Below, in pieces: positions 11,457 to 21,374 of a stretch of 64,000 nucleotides of DNA. This DNA comes from a gamma proteobacterium symbiont of Ctena orbiculata (GTDB taxonomy: Bacteria > Pseudomonadota > Gammaproteobacteria > Chromatiales > Chromatiaceae): assembly GCA_003058525.1 (NCBI GenBank), contig QBVD01000060.1, positions 1 through 64,000 of the forward strand, written 5' to 3'. A program made the position numbers and the translations under genes. Position 1 is the first letter of the stretch; each line of letters starts with the position of its first letter. Under the pieces are notes generated by a model. It saw only the letters and a list, made by a program, of their open reading frames with translations, was not told where the DNA came from and did no database searches.

Positions 11457-11693
11457 ATGTTGGGTGAACCCCATGATCTGTTACATGAATTTCCGGAATA
11501 CGCCGATAAGATTGCCGAATTACGCGCCAGTAACGATGTCTTCCACAATCTGATGGATGAATACGACTGGTTGGATGCGCATATCCGCAATCTTGAGGAG
11601 TTGCACAATCCTGTTTCGGATTTCCATATGGAGGAGATGAAGAAACGCCGGGTATTGTTGAAAGACAGGCTGTATGCCTTTTTGCATGGTTGA
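11457..11693 (+). CDS. YdcH/DUF465 family small protein
   Basis: A 78-residue acidic, largely helical protein (MLGEPHDLLHEFPEYADKIA at the start, then LHNPVSDFHMEEMKKRRVLLKDRL). The two-helix hairpin pattern and the HxLxHEFPE start are typical of the DUF465/YdcH family, whose function is unknown. A strong AGGAGG ribosome-binding sequence lies about 8 nt upstream of the ATG. It stands alone between mnmE and the convergent transglutaminase gene, which ends 6 nt away on the other strand. Confidence 0.88.
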   Translation: MLGEPHDLLHEFPEYADKIAELRASNDVFHNLMDEYDWLDAHIRNLEELHNPVSDFHMEEMKKRRVLLKDRLYAFLHG

Positions 11694-11699
11694 GTGAGG

Positions 11700-13682
11700 T
11701 TATCTTCGTCGCGGGCGAAACTGACGAATCTGTCGCGCAAATGTACGCTGTTGTTCATAATCCCTCGTTTGTGAGGCATAGCGCAGCCTGATGTAGAGAT
11801 CGATGATCGCCATGATCTGGTCCGCCAGATCCGGACGGTTACGAGCAGCCCGCTTTGCATAATCCATCGGACCCTCATAGGCTCTGCGGGTGATGCCAAG
11901 GTTTGACAGCTTTTTACAAAAGCGTTGATAGAGTTGTTGTGTAGGGGTGAGCCGTAACCTGCCCTGTCGTATGATGTTGAAGACGACAATCAACAATACA
12001 ATCGCCACCAGTCCCACCGTAATCAGACTCCATTGAATTGTCGTATAGGTATTGAAACCGAAATTGCGCATCAGGGTAAACTGGTGCTCCCGACTGTAGC
12101 CGATAATCCATCGACGCCATCGGATATTGGCACTATCGAGTGCGTGAGTGAAATGACGGATCATCGATGCGGCCAATCCACTCCCATCCAGCTCGAACAT
12201 GGCCGGCGCACCCTCTTTACCGAAAGCCAGGCGCAAGGGATATTCGATCCGTTCCGGGGCCACTGCCGCGGTTGGATCGATTCTTACCCAACCCCGTCCT
12301 TCCAGCCATACCTCTGACCAGGCATGGGCGTGATATTGGCGAATAATGAAGTAGTCACCCAACTCATTGTACTCACCGCCTTGATAGCCCAATACAAGAC
12401 GTGATGGTATGCCCGCAATACGCATCAGTTGGTTGAAGCTGGTGGCATAGTGTTCGCAAAAGCCAGCCCTGCCTTCAAATAGAAACTCATCAACGGGATT
12501 GCTCAGGTAAGTCGGCGGAGAGAGCGTGTATACAAACGGATTGGTGTTGAAAAAGCGTAATGCCTGTTCAACGATCTCGCTGTCGCTGTTTGATTCTCTT
12601 TTCCATCGTGCAACCAGCTTACGTTGCTGATCCGTTACCGTGACACCGAGCTTCAATGCTCTTTGACGCAGCATGGGTGTCAGGTTTGACATGCCGTACG
12701 TGGTTAAGGAGTGAAGGCTATAGTTTTTTGGTTTAGTCACCCTTTCATTGTGAACTAATTGAAAGTCATCGGTCAGTCTGCTTCGGGCAGGGGCTTCGAG
12801 CGGAACATCTAATGCGATCAACCACTTTTCATCATGTGGTTCCAGGAAGATTTCATACTTGACCGGCTGGCTTAACATGGTCAATTGCGTATTGATATTG
12901 GTTATCGGCTGTTCCTTATCTGTGTACCAGCTATATCCATCGGTATCCCACAGAACCAAACCGCGCCAATAGCGCTGTTGAGCTGGCGGTGGGGGTTGTT
13001 TGAATTCCGCCCTGAATGCCACCTCCGATGATTCGATAAGATCACTGACTGATCCCGGTGTGACTCGATCGCTGAGGCCCGTCCTGGCAGATGATTCTGA
13101 ACCAAAACTCCACAGCGGTTGAGTGATGCGTGGGAATATGATGAACAGAATGATTGCAATGGGTAAGGCCTGGGAGGTTATCTGTATTGTCTTTACGATG
13201 GGCTGCAGAAAATTATGCGCAGGGGTTACCCGGTTTATCTCCAGTAACAGCGCAGTGAGACAGGTAACGATGATGATGAGATAGAGTGTCAGAAGTAATG
13301 ATTGGCTGAACAGGAATTGTGTAATGATGACAAAGTAGGAGATAAATACTGAAATATAGATATCCCTGCGCTTTTGTATCTCCATTACCTTCAGCATTAA
13401 CATCATTCCCAATAGCGCGACACCCGCATCTCGACCCAGCAGGGTCTGGTATTGCGAATAGACGATGGCGATTGAGACGAGAGTAACCGCCATAAGCAAC
13501 CAGCGCCCGGGTTGCAGTCTGCTTGAATAGAGACTGGCTATGCGCCATATGAATATTAGAAATAAATAGAGTGATATGTTTAGCGGGATGTTGCTGACGT
13601 GCGGCAATAACGCCAAGCCCATGATCAGGGTGAGCTTCGACATGAAAGCCGGCGTTACCGTGTAGTCAACCGGCTGTTTCAT
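11700..13682 (-). CDS. TgpA-like membrane transglutaminase (DUF3488 plus transglutaminase domain)
   Basis: About 660 residues. The N-terminal third has five to six membrane segments (DUF3488). A periplasmic transglutaminase-like domain follows with the expected catalytic triad: Cys in GRAGFCEHYATSF, His in YHAHAWSEVWL and Asp in VRIDPTA. One more membrane segment near residue 555 and a cytoplasmic DUF4129-like tail complete the TgpA layout. The frame extends upstream to 13760, but the ATG at 13682 (MKQPVDYTV) gives only a 17-nt overlap with the DUF58 gene and is preferred. It is third in a MoxR-DUF58-TgpA operon, a combination conserved in many bacteria and linked to envelope maintenance; the substrate is unknown. 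Confidence 0.85.
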   Translation of the reverse strand: MKQPVDYTVTPAFMSKLTLIMGLALLPHVSNIPLNISLYLFLIFIWRIASLYSSRLQPGRWLLMAVTLVSIAIVYSQYQTLLGRDAGVALLGMMLMLKVMEIQKRRDIYISVFISYFVIITQFLFSQSLLLTLYLIIIVTCLTALLLEINRVTPAHNFLQPIVKTIQITSQALPIAIILFIIFPRITQPLWSFGSESSARTGLSDRVTPGSVSDLIESSEVAFRAEFKQPPPPAQQRYWRGLVLWDTDGYSWYTDKEQPITNINTQLTMLSQPVKYEIFLEPHDEKWLIALDVPLEAPARSRLTDDFQLVHNERVTKPKNYSLHSLTTYGMSNLTPMLRQRALKLGVTVTDQQRKLVARWKRESNSDSEIVEQALRFFNTNPFVYTLSPPTYLSNPVDEFLFEGRAGFCEHYATSFNQLMRIAGIPSRLVLGYQGGEYNELGDYFIIRQYHAHAWSEVWLEGRGWVRIDPTAAVAPERIEYPLRLAFGKEGAPAMFELDGSGLAASMIRHFTHALDSANIRWRRWIIGYSREHQFTLMRNFGFNTYTTIQWSLITVGLVAIVLLIVVFNIIRQGRLRLTPTQQLYQRFCKKLSNLGITRRAYEGPMDYAKRAARNRPDLADQIMAIIDLYIRLRYASQTRDYEQQRTFARQIRQFRPRRR

Positions 13683-14637
13683 TGTCAGTGCCGTAGCGGG
13701 CAAGCAGTGAGAGACAACGTTGTTGATGTAAGGGTCCCGAGCCGGTAGGAATCTTTTCACCAGGCATCTGCAGACTGTAAGATTGCTCCTGTTCCTCAGC
13801 CTGTAAAACGAATCGACAGAGCAGGCTGAGACGGTGTTCTGTTTCGAACGCTTTCAACAGTTCCCAATCGAGACTGACCTGTTCACTCCTGTCACCACCA
13901 AATTGTTTGCTCAGCAGTCCTCGCTCCCTGGCCTGAGCCTTCCAGTCGATTTGACGTGGCGAATCCCCTACCCGGTAGCTGCGCAATCCTATGAAGTCGT
14001 CGGCACCGACGCCTCTGTCACCACTATCGCTGTGACTGTAGATCGCCGTAGTTGGTGGTTCACCCTGTTTGGCCGGTTTGGGATAGACAAGACAGCTTTG
14101 CTCAAGCTGAGCATAACTCCAGGCTCGAAAGAGGCCGAGTGGATAGGTGGTCTGTATGATGATTTCAGGTATTGGCAGAAGACCGCGCCGTTCTGTCTTG
14201 ATCGGTAAATGCAGCTCGCCATCCGAGCCGGCTTTGACATCGACACTACCGCCAAGCTGGTTTCCGGATTTGATGGCAATCCCATAACGATCGGTCGTAC
14301 CGTCATTCATTACCCGGAGGGTAAAATCGGCGGTTTGGCCGGCAAAGACCGATGCAGCCTCACCTGGCTGTATCATCAGGCCGAGTAGATTACGCCAGGT
14401 ATGCAGTATGCATATCAGCCAGATACCGCCGAGCAGAAAAGTCATCAAGTGACCCAGATTACTGCCATAGTTGATAGAACCGGCCAGCATCATCATCAGT
14501 AACAGGACCAATAGCATTCCCTGGCGGGTCGGCAGGATATAGATGCTGCGCGCTACTATGCGGACCCTGCCGCGGGACTCCGGCCGCCCGCGTCGGCGAA
14601 AGCTCTTCAGCCACTGTCCCGTCGTTATCGTTGTCAT
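13666..14637 (-). CDS. DUF58 domain-containing protein
   Basis: A 323-residue protein with two adjacent N-terminal membrane segments (about residues 33-80) and the DUF58 signature YRVGDSPRQIDWKAQAR followed by GLLSKQFGGDRSEQVSLDW near the C terminus. The fold is related to von Willebrand A domains. It begins 1 nt after the MoxR stop codon (TGA-G-ATG) and overlaps the TgpA start, so the three are co-translated. MoxR ATPases are thought to act as chaperones on such DUF58 partners; this role is inferred from the family. Confidence 0.87.
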   Translation of the reverse strand: MTTITTGQWLKSFRRRGRPESRGRVRIVARSIYILPTRQGMLLVLLLMMMLAGSINYGSNLGHLMTFLLGGIWLICILHTWRNLLGLMIQPGEAASVFAGQTADFTLRVMNDGTTDRYGIAIKSGNQLGGSVDVKAGSDGELHLPIKTERRGLLPIPEIIIQTTYPLGLFRAWSYAQLEQSCLVYPKPAKQGEPPTTAIYSHSDSGDRGVGADDFIGLRSYRVGDSPRQIDWKAQARERGLLSKQFGGDRSEQVSLDWELLKAFETEHRLSLLCRFVLQAEEQEQSYSLQMPGEKIPTGSGPLHQQRCLSLLARYGTDNETAG

Positions 14638-14638
14638 C

Positions 14639-15556
14639 TCAAGGGATCGGTACGGAACTGATTAGGTTCATCACCAGGCTGTCACCCTGAGGCTCAGCGC
14701 TATCGCCCGCCGGTTGAAGCCGATGGCCAATGGTGGCGGGCAGAATGGCCTGCAGATCTTCGGGTAAAACCATGTTGCGGCCTTCGATCATTGCCCACGC
14801 CCGTGCGCCCTGCAAGATCGCCAAACCGGCTCGCGGGGAGAGACCGTGGCGGTAGTCCGGAGATGTGCGGCTAAATGAAAGAATGTCCTGGCAGTAGTCG
14901 ATCAAGGCGTCCGCCACATGAATCTGTGAAACCCGTTGCTGATATGCCGTCAGTCTCTGATTGTCTATCACTGCAGGCATCTTATTGAGCATTTGCCGTC
15001 GGTTCTCGCCGCCTAGCAGCTCTCTCTCCGCCTCTCTTTCGGGATAACCTATGCGGATGCGCATCAGAAAACGGTCAAGCTGGGATTCCGGCAGGGGGAA
15101 GGTACCCACCTGATGGGCCGGGTTTTGCGTGGCGATGACAAAAAACGGTTCAGGCAGGCCGTGGGTGACGCCATCAGTGGTCACCTGCCGCTCCTCCATG
15201 GCCTCCAATAAGGCACTTTGCGCCTTGGGTGTGGCGCGGTTGATCTCATCAGCCAGGACCAGCTGGGCGAATACCGGCCCGTGATGGAATTGAAAACGCT
15301 GTTCGCTTCGCTCATAAATCGACACACCGATGATATCCGAAGGCAGAAGGTCACTGGTAAACTGGATGCGTTGATAGTGGAGTCCCAGCATGTGTGCCAG
15401 GGTATGGGCCAGAGTGGTCTTGCCGACGCCGGGCAGATCCTCGATCAAAAGGTGTCCCCGTGCCAGCAGACAGGCAATGGAGAGTTTAATCACCTCCTGT
15501 TTGCCCAGCAGGATCCTCCCGGCGGCGTCGATTATCTTTTTTAGTTCAGAACTCAT
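14639..15556 (-). CDS. MoxR-family AAA+ ATPase
   Basis: A 305-residue AAA+ ATPase with Walker A GVGKTTLAHTLA, Walker B VLADEINRATPKAQSALLEAMEE, sensor region FFVIATQNP and the MoxR family motif ESQLDRFLMRI. It heads the operon with DUF58 and TgpA and is divergent from mnmG. MoxR proteins act as chaperone-like ATPases for the assembly of metal- or membrane-bound complexes; no specific client is indicated here beyond the two operon partners. Confidence 0.92.
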   Translation of the reverse strand: MSSELKKIIDAAGRILLGKQEVIKLSIACLLARGHLLIEDLPGVGKTTLAHTLAHMLGLHYQRIQFTSDLLPSDIIGVSIYERSEQRFQFHHGPVFAQLVLADEINRATPKAQSALLEAMEERQVTTDGVTHGLPEPFFVIATQNPAHQVGTFPLPESQLDRFLMRIRIGYPEREAERELLGGENRRQMLNKMPAVIDNQRLTAYQQRVSQIHVADALIDYCQDILSFSRTSPDYRHGLSPRAGLAILQGARAWAMIEGRNMVLPEDLQAILPATIGHRLQPAGDSAEPQGDSLVMNLISSVPIP

Positions 15557-15642
15557 AGATTTCCGTGGTGTCTGTGGTATCGGCTAAAATAGCCGATTCG
15601 CGATTAAAGCATTTTTTACTCCAGCACCGAATTTAGAGACCC
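15557..15642. promoter_or_regulatory. Divergent promoter region with palindrome, moxR/mnmG
   Basis: This 86-bp gap separates two divergent genes and must hold promoters for both. It contains the hairpin-forming palindrome CGGCTA-AAA-TAGCCG (15581-15595) and an AT-rich ATTAAAGCATTTTTTA stretch close to mnmG. No specific regulator can be named. Confidence 0.35.
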
Positions 15643-17517
15643 ATGTTTTATACCAACAGTTATGACGTGATTGTAGTGGGCGGCGGGCATGCCGGTACCG
15701 AGGCGGCACTGGCTGCAGCGCGAATGGGTGCCCGGACTCTGCTGCTCAGTCACAACATCGAGACCCTGGGTCAGATGAGCTGTAATCCCGCCATTGGCGG
15801 TATCGGCAAGGGCCATCTGGTCAAGGAAGTGGATGCCTTGGGTGGAATTATGGCCCATGCGGCGGATCTCGGCGGGATTCAATTTCGCATCCTCAATTCT
15901 CGCAAAGGCGCGGCGGTGCGCGCCACCCGTGCCCAGGCAGATCGGGTGCGCTACAAGGCGGCTGTTCGGTATGCCCTGGAGAATCAAGCCAACCTGGAGA
16001 TCTTTCAGCAGGCGGTGGATGATCTTCTGGTTGAGCAGGAACGGGTGACCGGTGTCGTCACCCAGATGGGGTTGAAGTTTCGCGCCGATGCAGTGGTTTT
16101 GACCGTGGGCACCTTTCTCGGTGGCCGAATCCATATCGGGATGTCCAACTATGAAGGCGGTCGTGCAGGCGATCCACCTGCCAATGCACTTTCCCAGCGA
16201 CTGCGAGAACTTCCCTTTCGTGTCGATCGCCTGAAGACCGGCACCCCGCCCCGAATCGATGGCCGCAGCATCGACTATTCACAGCTGCAGGCTCAGCCAG
16301 GCGATACACCCACACCCGTATTTTCATTTCTGGGGTCGCCCGAGCAGCACCCCCGGCAGGTCAGCTGCCATATCACCCACACCAATCGGGAAACCCATGA
16401 AATCATCCGTGGCGGTCTCTCCCGCTCACCCATGTATACCGGCGTCATCGAAGGTGTCGGGCCTCGCTACTGCCCCTCTATCGAGGACAAGATCGTACGT
16501 TTCGCGGATAAGGAATCGCACCAGATCTTCATTGAACCCGAGGGGCTGGATACCCATGAAGTCTATCCCAACGGTATCTCCACCAGTCTTCCGTTCGATA
16601 TCCAGTACCGCCTGGTTCGTTCCATGAAGGGGTTCGCGAAGGCGCATGTGACGCGGCCCGGTTATGCCATCGAGTATGATTTCTTCGACCCCCGCGATCT
16701 GCAGGCGACACTGCAGACAAAATATCTGCAAGGCCTCTTCTTTGCCGGTCAGATCAATGGCACCACCGGATATGAAGAGGCGGCGGCTCAGGGGCTGCTG
16801 GCCGGGGTTAATGCGGTGCTCTACTGCCGGGAACAACCGCCGTGGACGCCGCGAAGGGATGAGGCCTATCTCGGGGTGATGGTGGACGACCTGATCACTC
16901 AGGGTACCCTGGAGCCGTATCGCATGTTTACCAGCCGGGCCGAGTACCGGCTGTTGTTGCGTGAGGATAATGCCGATCTGCGCCTGACCGAAACCGGCCG
17001 CCATCTCGGTCTGGTCGATGATCGTCGTTGGGAGGCATTCTGCCGCAAACGTGATGCCATCGAACGTGAGCAACAGCGCCTGAAGGGGATCTGGCTTACC
17101 CCCGGCGATGTCGAACCGGCTCAGGTGGAAGCCGTCTTGGGGAGCGTCCTATCCAAAGAGGCCTGTGCCATCAATCTGCTCGCCAGACCGAACGTGGCCT
17201 ATCGGCAACTGATGGGGTTGGCCAAACTGGGTCCGGGCGAAACAGACCCGCAAGTCATCGAACAGCTCGAGGTGCAGGCAAAATATGCCGGTTATATCGA
17301 TCGCCAGCGGGGCGAGATCGAGAAACTGCGCACCAATGAGGCGGTTTTACTGCCCGATGGACTCGATTATGCGACGGTACGCGGACTCTCTTCGGAGGTG
17401 ATGGAGAAACTGCAGCGGCACCGGCCCCAAACCCTCGGGCAGGCAGGGCGTATTCCCGGTGTCACGCCTGCCGCTATCTCCCTGTTGTTGATCCATCTGA
17501 AAAAGCGGTCAGCCTGA
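15643..17517 (+). CDS. mnmG: tRNA uridine-5-carboxymethylaminomethyl modification enzyme MnmG
   Basis: FAD-dependent partner of MnmE in wobble-uridine modification. The 624 residues match the family. The N-terminal FAD-binding motif is [17 protein letters not shown], followed by [17 protein letters not shown], the catalytic-cysteine region and [17 protein letters not shown], then a helical C-terminal domain used for MnmE and tRNA binding. The next gene, rsmG, overlaps its stop by one base (TGATG), as in the classic gidA-gidB pair. Confidence 0.97.
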   Translation: MFYTNSYDVIVVGGGHAGTEAALAAARMGARTLLLSHNIETLGQMSCNPAIGGIGKGHLVKEVDALGGIMAHAADLGGIQFRILNSRKGAAVRATRAQADRVRYKAAVRYALENQANLEIFQQAVDDLLVEQERVTGVVTQMGLKFRADAVVLTVGTFLGGRIHIGMSNYEGGRAGDPPANALSQRLRELPFRVDRLKTGTPPRIDGRSIDYSQLQAQPGDTPTPVFSFLGSPEQHPRQVSCHITHTNRETHEIIRGGLSRSPMYTGVIEGVGPRYCPSIEDKIVRFADKESHQIFIEPEGLDTHEVYPNGISTSLPFDIQYRLVRSMKGFAKAHVTRPGYAIEYDFFDPRDLQATLQTKYLQGLFFAGQINGTTGYEEAAAQGLLAGVNAVLYCREQPPWTPRRDEAYLGVMVDDLITQGTLEPYRMFTSRAEYRLLLREDNADLRLTETGRHLGLVDDRRWEAFCRKRDAIEREQQRLKGIWLTPGDVEPAQVEAVLGSVLSKEACAINLLARPNVAYRQLMGLAKLGPGETDPQVIEQLEVQAKYAGYIDRQRGEIEKLRTNEAVLLPDGLDYATVRGLSSEVMEKLQRHRPQTLGQAGRIPGVTPAAISLLLIHLKKRSA

Positions 17518-18179
17518 TGGTTGATGAGATGTATGATAGTGCTGCCTGCCGGCAACGACTCGTGGCGGGTGCCTCCGAGATGGGGCTGGATCTCGATGCG
17601 CGGCAACAAGCCCTGATGATGGAATTTCTGGCACTGCTGGTGAAATGGAACAGCGCCTATAATCTGACGGCGGTTCGTGAGCCCCTTGAGATGGTCGGAC
17701 GACACCTGTTGGACAGTTTGGCACTCTTGCCTCACCTGAAACCCGGGCCCTGCCTCGACATGGGTACCGGTGCCGGCATACCGGGGATACCCCTGGCGAT
17801 TATGCGGCCCGATTCAGACTTCGTGCTGCTTGACAGTAACAGCAAAAAGATCCGTTTTGTGCGACAAGCCAAGCTGGAATTAGGATTGGTGAATGTCCAA
17901 CCGGTGCATGCCAGGGTGGAGCAATATCAAGCCGACAGACCCTTTAAGACCCTGATTGCCAGGGCCTTTACCGCCTTACCGAATATGTTCGCACTGAGTA
18001 CCGGCCTGCACCAGCCGGGGGTAGAAATCCTGGCCATGAAAGGGAGTATTCCAGAGCAAGAGATCGCACAACTGCCGGCCCATGTGATGACTGATGTCAT
18101 CCCGCTGAGGGTTCCCTTCGAGGCGGGTGAACGCTGCCTGGTGCGGATCGGCCAAGTCGCCGGATTTCATGCAAAGTGA
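17517..18179 (+). CDS. rsmG: 16S rRNA (guanine-N7) methyltransferase RsmG
   Basis: Methylates N7 of G527 in 16S rRNA using S-adenosylmethionine. The 220-residue protein shows the family pattern: KWNSAYNLTAVREP near residue 43, HLLDSLALLPHL, and the SAM-binding DMGTGAGIPGIPLAI. The ATG overlaps the mnmG stop by one base, so translation is coupled. The next genes, parA and parB, follow after 74 nt, as in Pseudomonas. Confidence 0.95.
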   Translation: MVDEMYDSAACRQRLVAGASEMGLDLDARQQALMMEFLALLVKWNSAYNLTAVREPLEMVGRHLLDSLALLPHLKPGPCLDMGTGAGIPGIPLAIMRPDSDFVLLDSNSKKIRFVRQAKLELGLVNVQPVHARVEQYQADRPFKTLIARAFTALPNMFALSTGLHQPGVEILAMKGSIPEQEIAQLPAHVMTDVIPLRVPFEAGERCLVRIGQVAGFHAK

Positions 18180-18253
18180 CAGAAAGGGTACCACCTTCAA
18201 CGGCACTACCGTTATGATAGGCAGTTCCTGTTATCGCGGAACCGAAATACGCC

Positions 18254-19045
18254 ATGGGTTACATCATCTCAATCGCCAATCAAAAAGGCGGCGTCGGTAA
18301 GACCACGACCACCGTCAATCTGGCGGCCTCCCTCGCTGCCATGAAGAAACGGGTGTTGCTGGTGGACATGGATCCACAGGGCAATGCCAGTATGGGCAGT
18401 GGTATCGACAAACATAGCCTGGAGAACTCCTGTTGTGAACTGCTGCTGGGGGATTCGACCCTGCGTGAAGCGGTGCAGCGGGCGCCCGAGGCAAACTTCG
18501 ATGTGCTGCCCTCCAATGCGGATCTTACGGCGGCGGAAGTCGGCTTGATGAACAGTTCGATGCGGGAAAAGCGGCTTAACATCGCGCTGGCACCCGCGAA
18601 GGCCAGCTATGATTATATCCTGATCGACTGTCCGCCATCCCTGAATATGCTGACCCTCAACGCCCTGGTGGCGGCGGATGGCGTACTGATTCCGATTCAG
18701 ACCGAATACTATGCCCTGGAAGGCCTGACAGCGCTGATGAATACGGTGGAACAGATACAGACCCATCTCAATCAGGATCTGCAGATAGAAGGTTTTCTGC
18801 GCACCATGCATGATCCACGAAACAATCTGGCGATCGATGTCTCCGGACAGTTGCTTTCCCATTTTAAGGATGCCGTGTTCAACACAATCATCCCGCGCAA
18901 CGTGCGTGTTGCCGAGGCGCCTAGCCATGGCATACCGGTGTTGCTGTATGACAAGAGCTCACGCGGCGCCACTGCATATCTGGCCCTGGCCAGTGAGTTG
19001 CTGAGACGGCATCGCATGCGCGATGTACAAACCCAAACCGCCTGA
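18254..19045 (+). CDS. parA: Chromosome-partitioning ATPase ParA (Soj)
   Basis: Deviant Walker A ATPase that binds DNA non-specifically and moves ParB-parS complexes during segregation. The 263 residues include the deviant Walker [15 protein letters not shown] near residue 11, the switch motif [10 protein letters not shown], and Walker [11 protein letters not shown]. It starts at an ATG 74 nt after rsmG, is followed 13 nt later by parB, and has candidate parS sites in recF within the same window. Confidence 0.96.
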   Translation: MGYIISIANQKGGVGKTTTTVNLAASLAAMKKRVLLVDMDPQGNASMGSGIDKHSLENSCCELLLGDSTLREAVQRAPEANFDVLPSNADLTAAEVGLMNSSMREKRLNIALAPAKASYDYILIDCPPSLNMLTLNALVAADGVLIPIQTEYYALEGLTALMNTVEQIQTHLNQDLQIEGFLRTMHDPRNNLAIDVSGQLLSHFKDAVFNTIIPRNVRVAEAPSHGIPVLLYDKSSRGATAYLALASELLRRHRMRDVQTQTA

Positions 19046-19058
19046 CGGACAGAGAGAT

Positions 19059-19940
19059 ATGGCGACAAAGAAAAGAGGATTGGGTCGCGGTCTCGATGCC
19101 CTTCTTGGGGGTGTGCAGGCCGAGGCCGAGAGCAAACAGACGACATCAACCAAACACGATAATCTGCATCGACTACCGGTGGATCTGATCCAGCGCGGTC
19201 GCTATCAGCCGAGACGGGAGTTCGATGCCGACAGCCTGCGCGAACTGGCCGACTCCATCGCCGCCCAGGGGGTGATCCAGCCGGTTGTGGTACGTCCGGT
19301 GGAGAATGAGCGCTACGAACTGATTGCCGGTGAGCGGCGCTGGCGCGCAGCCCAGCAGGCGGGCCTGGATGAGATCCCGGTGGTGATCAAGGAGGTCACC
19401 GAAGAGGCCGCCATGGCGATGGGGTTGATCGAAAATATCCAACGGGAGGATCTCAATCCCCTGGAAGAGGCGAATGCCTTAAGCCGCCTGCTGCTGGAGT
19501 TCGGGCTGACCCATCAGGAGGTGGCGAAGGCCGTCGGCAAGTCACGTACAACCGTAACCAACCTTTTGCGCCTGTTGGAGCTCAACGAAGAGGTCAAGGC
19601 AATGGTTGAGAGCAGGCGCCTGGAGATGGGCCACGCTCGATGCCTGCTTGGACTGAAAGGAGAGGACCAGACCCGGGCGGCAAACCAGGTGGTGGCCAAG
19701 GGACTCTCAGTGCGTGAAACGGAGCGCCTGGTGCGCCGCTTACAGAGTCAGGAGGAGAAGCCGAAACCCGTCCGCGCCACGCAGGCGATGGATCCCGATA
19801 TTCGCCGCCTGGTCACTGACCTGTCGGAGAAGCTGGGGGCCAAAGTCGATCTGCAACAGGGGAGCAAGGGTAAAGGCAAGCTGGTCATCGGCTATAACAG
19901 TCTCGATGAACTCGAAGGGATCCTCGATCATATTAAGTGA
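19059..19940 (+). CDS. parB: Chromosome-partitioning protein ParB (Spo0J)
   Basis: parS-binding CTPase of the segregation complex. From the ATG at 19059 the protein is 293 residues and begins MATKKRGLGRGLDALLGG, the usual ParA-contact N terminus; the frame is open slightly upstream, to 19023, but that is out of keeping with homologues. The CTP-binding region contains GERRWRAAQQAGL and ENIQREDLNPLEEA. The helix-turn-helix follows (QEVAKAVGKSRTTVTNLLRL), then a C-terminal dimerisation domain. It is paired with parA as usual. Confidence 0.96.
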   Translation: MATKKRGLGRGLDALLGGVQAEAESKQTTSTKHDNLHRLPVDLIQRGRYQPRREFDADSLRELADSIAAQGVIQPVVVRPVENERYELIAGERRWRAAQQAGLDEIPVVIKEVTEEAAMAMGLIENIQREDLNPLEEANALSRLLLEFGLTHQEVAKAVGKSRTTVTNLLRLLELNEEVKAMVESRRLEMGHARCLLGLKGEDQTRAANQVVAKGLSVRETERLVRRLQSQEEKPKPVRATQAMDPDIRRLVTDLSEKLGAKVDLQQGSKGKGKLVIGYNSLDELEGILDHIK

Positions 19941-20009
19941 AGCAACGAAATTCCCCACAATACACAGCCACTGAATCGGTGACTTGATGAATGTGAGTTG
20001 TATCGGAAA

Positions 20010-20070
20010 GCCGCAAATAGACGCGAATGATTAAACTAAGTCCGCAAATGAACGCGAATAAGCACAAATA
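20010..20070. repeat. Two further copies of the dispersed CCGCAAATGAACGC-type repeat
   Basis: A degenerate copy (GCCGCAAATAGACGCGAATGA, about 20010-20030) is followed by a better one (TCCGCAAATGAACGCG and on, 20041-20070) in the same orientation as the arm at 806-835. They lie in the non-coding 19941-20154 gap after parB, near the boundary where accessory genes interrupt the parB-atpI order. Confidence 0.6.
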
Positions 20071-20154
20071 TATTTATTTACTGGACAACACCCACCGTGT
20101 AGACGAGGTAGAGTGACCCCGAACACCGGCAGGCGCAACAACTTGGCAGCAACC

Positions 20155-20958
20155 CTACTTCAGGGAGTAGTAGTTGAAATTATCCTTGCCGACTTGATGA
20201 AAACCGTTGCGGCGCTGGATCTTTCCCGCAAGCAGATTGCCATCAATGGTATTGAGGCGGGGCTTGAACGGATTGCCTGAATCGACCTTTTCTATGAGAA
20301 AATGGTGCTGGCGAGTGGCAACGGCGCCGATGTCCGCCAGTTTGATGTTTTGTACGAACTGAGGGCTCCAGGTATTCAATCCTATATTTCCTCTGGGCGC
20401 GCCGACAGCGATATCCCACCTGATGGTCTTTAGCCCGGCCTTTCGATAGCAGTAGACACAGAAAATACCGCACCAGCTTTTTTTCTTTCCGCCGACGAAT
20501 GGTTGTGGACTCCAGGCCTTGCTGTGGGGATCCTTGAAGTTGGCATCCTGCAGGGTGACGTTCGCGGCCTCTTTGAAGATGGTCTTAACGATATCGATAC
20601 CTTTCGGCCTACCGCCTATGAGCTGAGTGAAATCCACCTTGCCGACAAGTTTACCCGCTTCCGACAAAACCCTTTTTCGTATTTCCGCATGCTTGCCCTT
20701 ATCAACGGGTGGAATACCCAACAGGTTCTTCAATAATGCGATCAGCTGTGCCCATGTGTTCGGCCCGACGATACCGTCGGCAACGAGTTGATTGTCGCGT
20801 TGAAACTGCTGGGTTCTGGCAGCTGATTTTGCACCGAAGATACCGTCTGTAACCAGTTCTGGTTTAGCGGATACGGCTTTGTTGAGATATTGCTGAACCC
20901 GAATGACGTCATCTCCTCTAGAGCCGTATTTTATTACTCGTGATAAAGTCGTTTCCAT
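20155..20958 (-). CDS. Peptidoglycan-binding domain protein with a CHAP/NlpC-like cysteine domain
   Basis: A 267-residue protein. Residues about 8-75 form a PG_binding_1 domain (GSRGDDVIRVQQYLN, TDGIFGAKSAARTQQFQ, ADGIVGPNTWAQL). The C-terminal half has a Cys-containing motif, KKSWCGIFCVYCYRKAG, and later QHHFLIEKVDSG, the order Cys then His seen in CHAP and NlpC/P60-type amidases. No signal peptide is seen, so export would need another route. Catalytic activity is an inference from the Cys-His order. It sits alone on the minus strand between parB and atpI, a gap that is usually short, suggesting insertion. Confidence 0.6.
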   Translation of the reverse strand: METTLSRVIKYGSRGDDVIRVQQYLNKAVSAKPELVTDGIFGAKSAARTQQFQRDNQLVADGIVGPNTWAQLIALLKNLLGIPPVDKGKHAEIRKRVLSEAGKLVGKVDFTQLIGGRPKGIDIVKTIFKEAANVTLQDANFKDPHSKAWSPQPFVGGKKKSWCGIFCVYCYRKAGLKTIRWDIAVGAPRGNIGLNTWSPQFVQNIKLADIGAVATRQHHFLIEKVDSGNPFKPRLNTIDGNLLAGKIQRRNGFHQVGKDNFNYYSLK

Positions 20959-21105
20959 GGTCTTGCCCCAATCGCAATGGTTTTGTATCGCATAAAGTAT
21001 AGGGGTGAAATTTGTACGTATTTGTTACTTATTTACATTGACTTTATGTGTATTCAACCGGTACTAAAAAGGATTCATCCGATTTAAATTCCATTTGGTT
21101 GTGTC

Positions 21106-21292
21106 ATGTTATTCAATGTGGTCGATCTTAAGCCCGGGGTCAAACTCGAAGACGTTGAACTGGTGCTTGGTGAAATGTGTAATGTGGTCGAGAACAATTA
21201 TGAAGTTTTCGGCACTTGCAGATTTTTGTGACGATACTTACGAAGTCGGATACGAAATATTGTGGCAGGGTGTGCCCGACGGATGGATGTAG
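21106..21292 (+). pseudogene. Remnant of a small protein gene with an internal deletion
   Basis: An ATG at 21106 opens a frame reading MLFNVVDLKPGVKLEDVE and continuing to VVENNY before it hits a stop. A second frame then gives ADFCDDTYEVGYEILWQGVP and stops at 21292. As I remember them, intact homologues are about 110 residues, with both segments in one protein and roughly 50 residues between them. The likely event is an internal deletion that also shifted the frame. The family function is not known to me, and the recollection of homologues should be checked by search. Confidence 0.5.
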
Positions 21293-21374
21293 AGTGGTAT
21301 CGCGTCGTCTATGCTTGGACCTGACACAGGATTAAGTAAACGGCTGTGTTCAATACCGGAATAGGGAGAATGGA

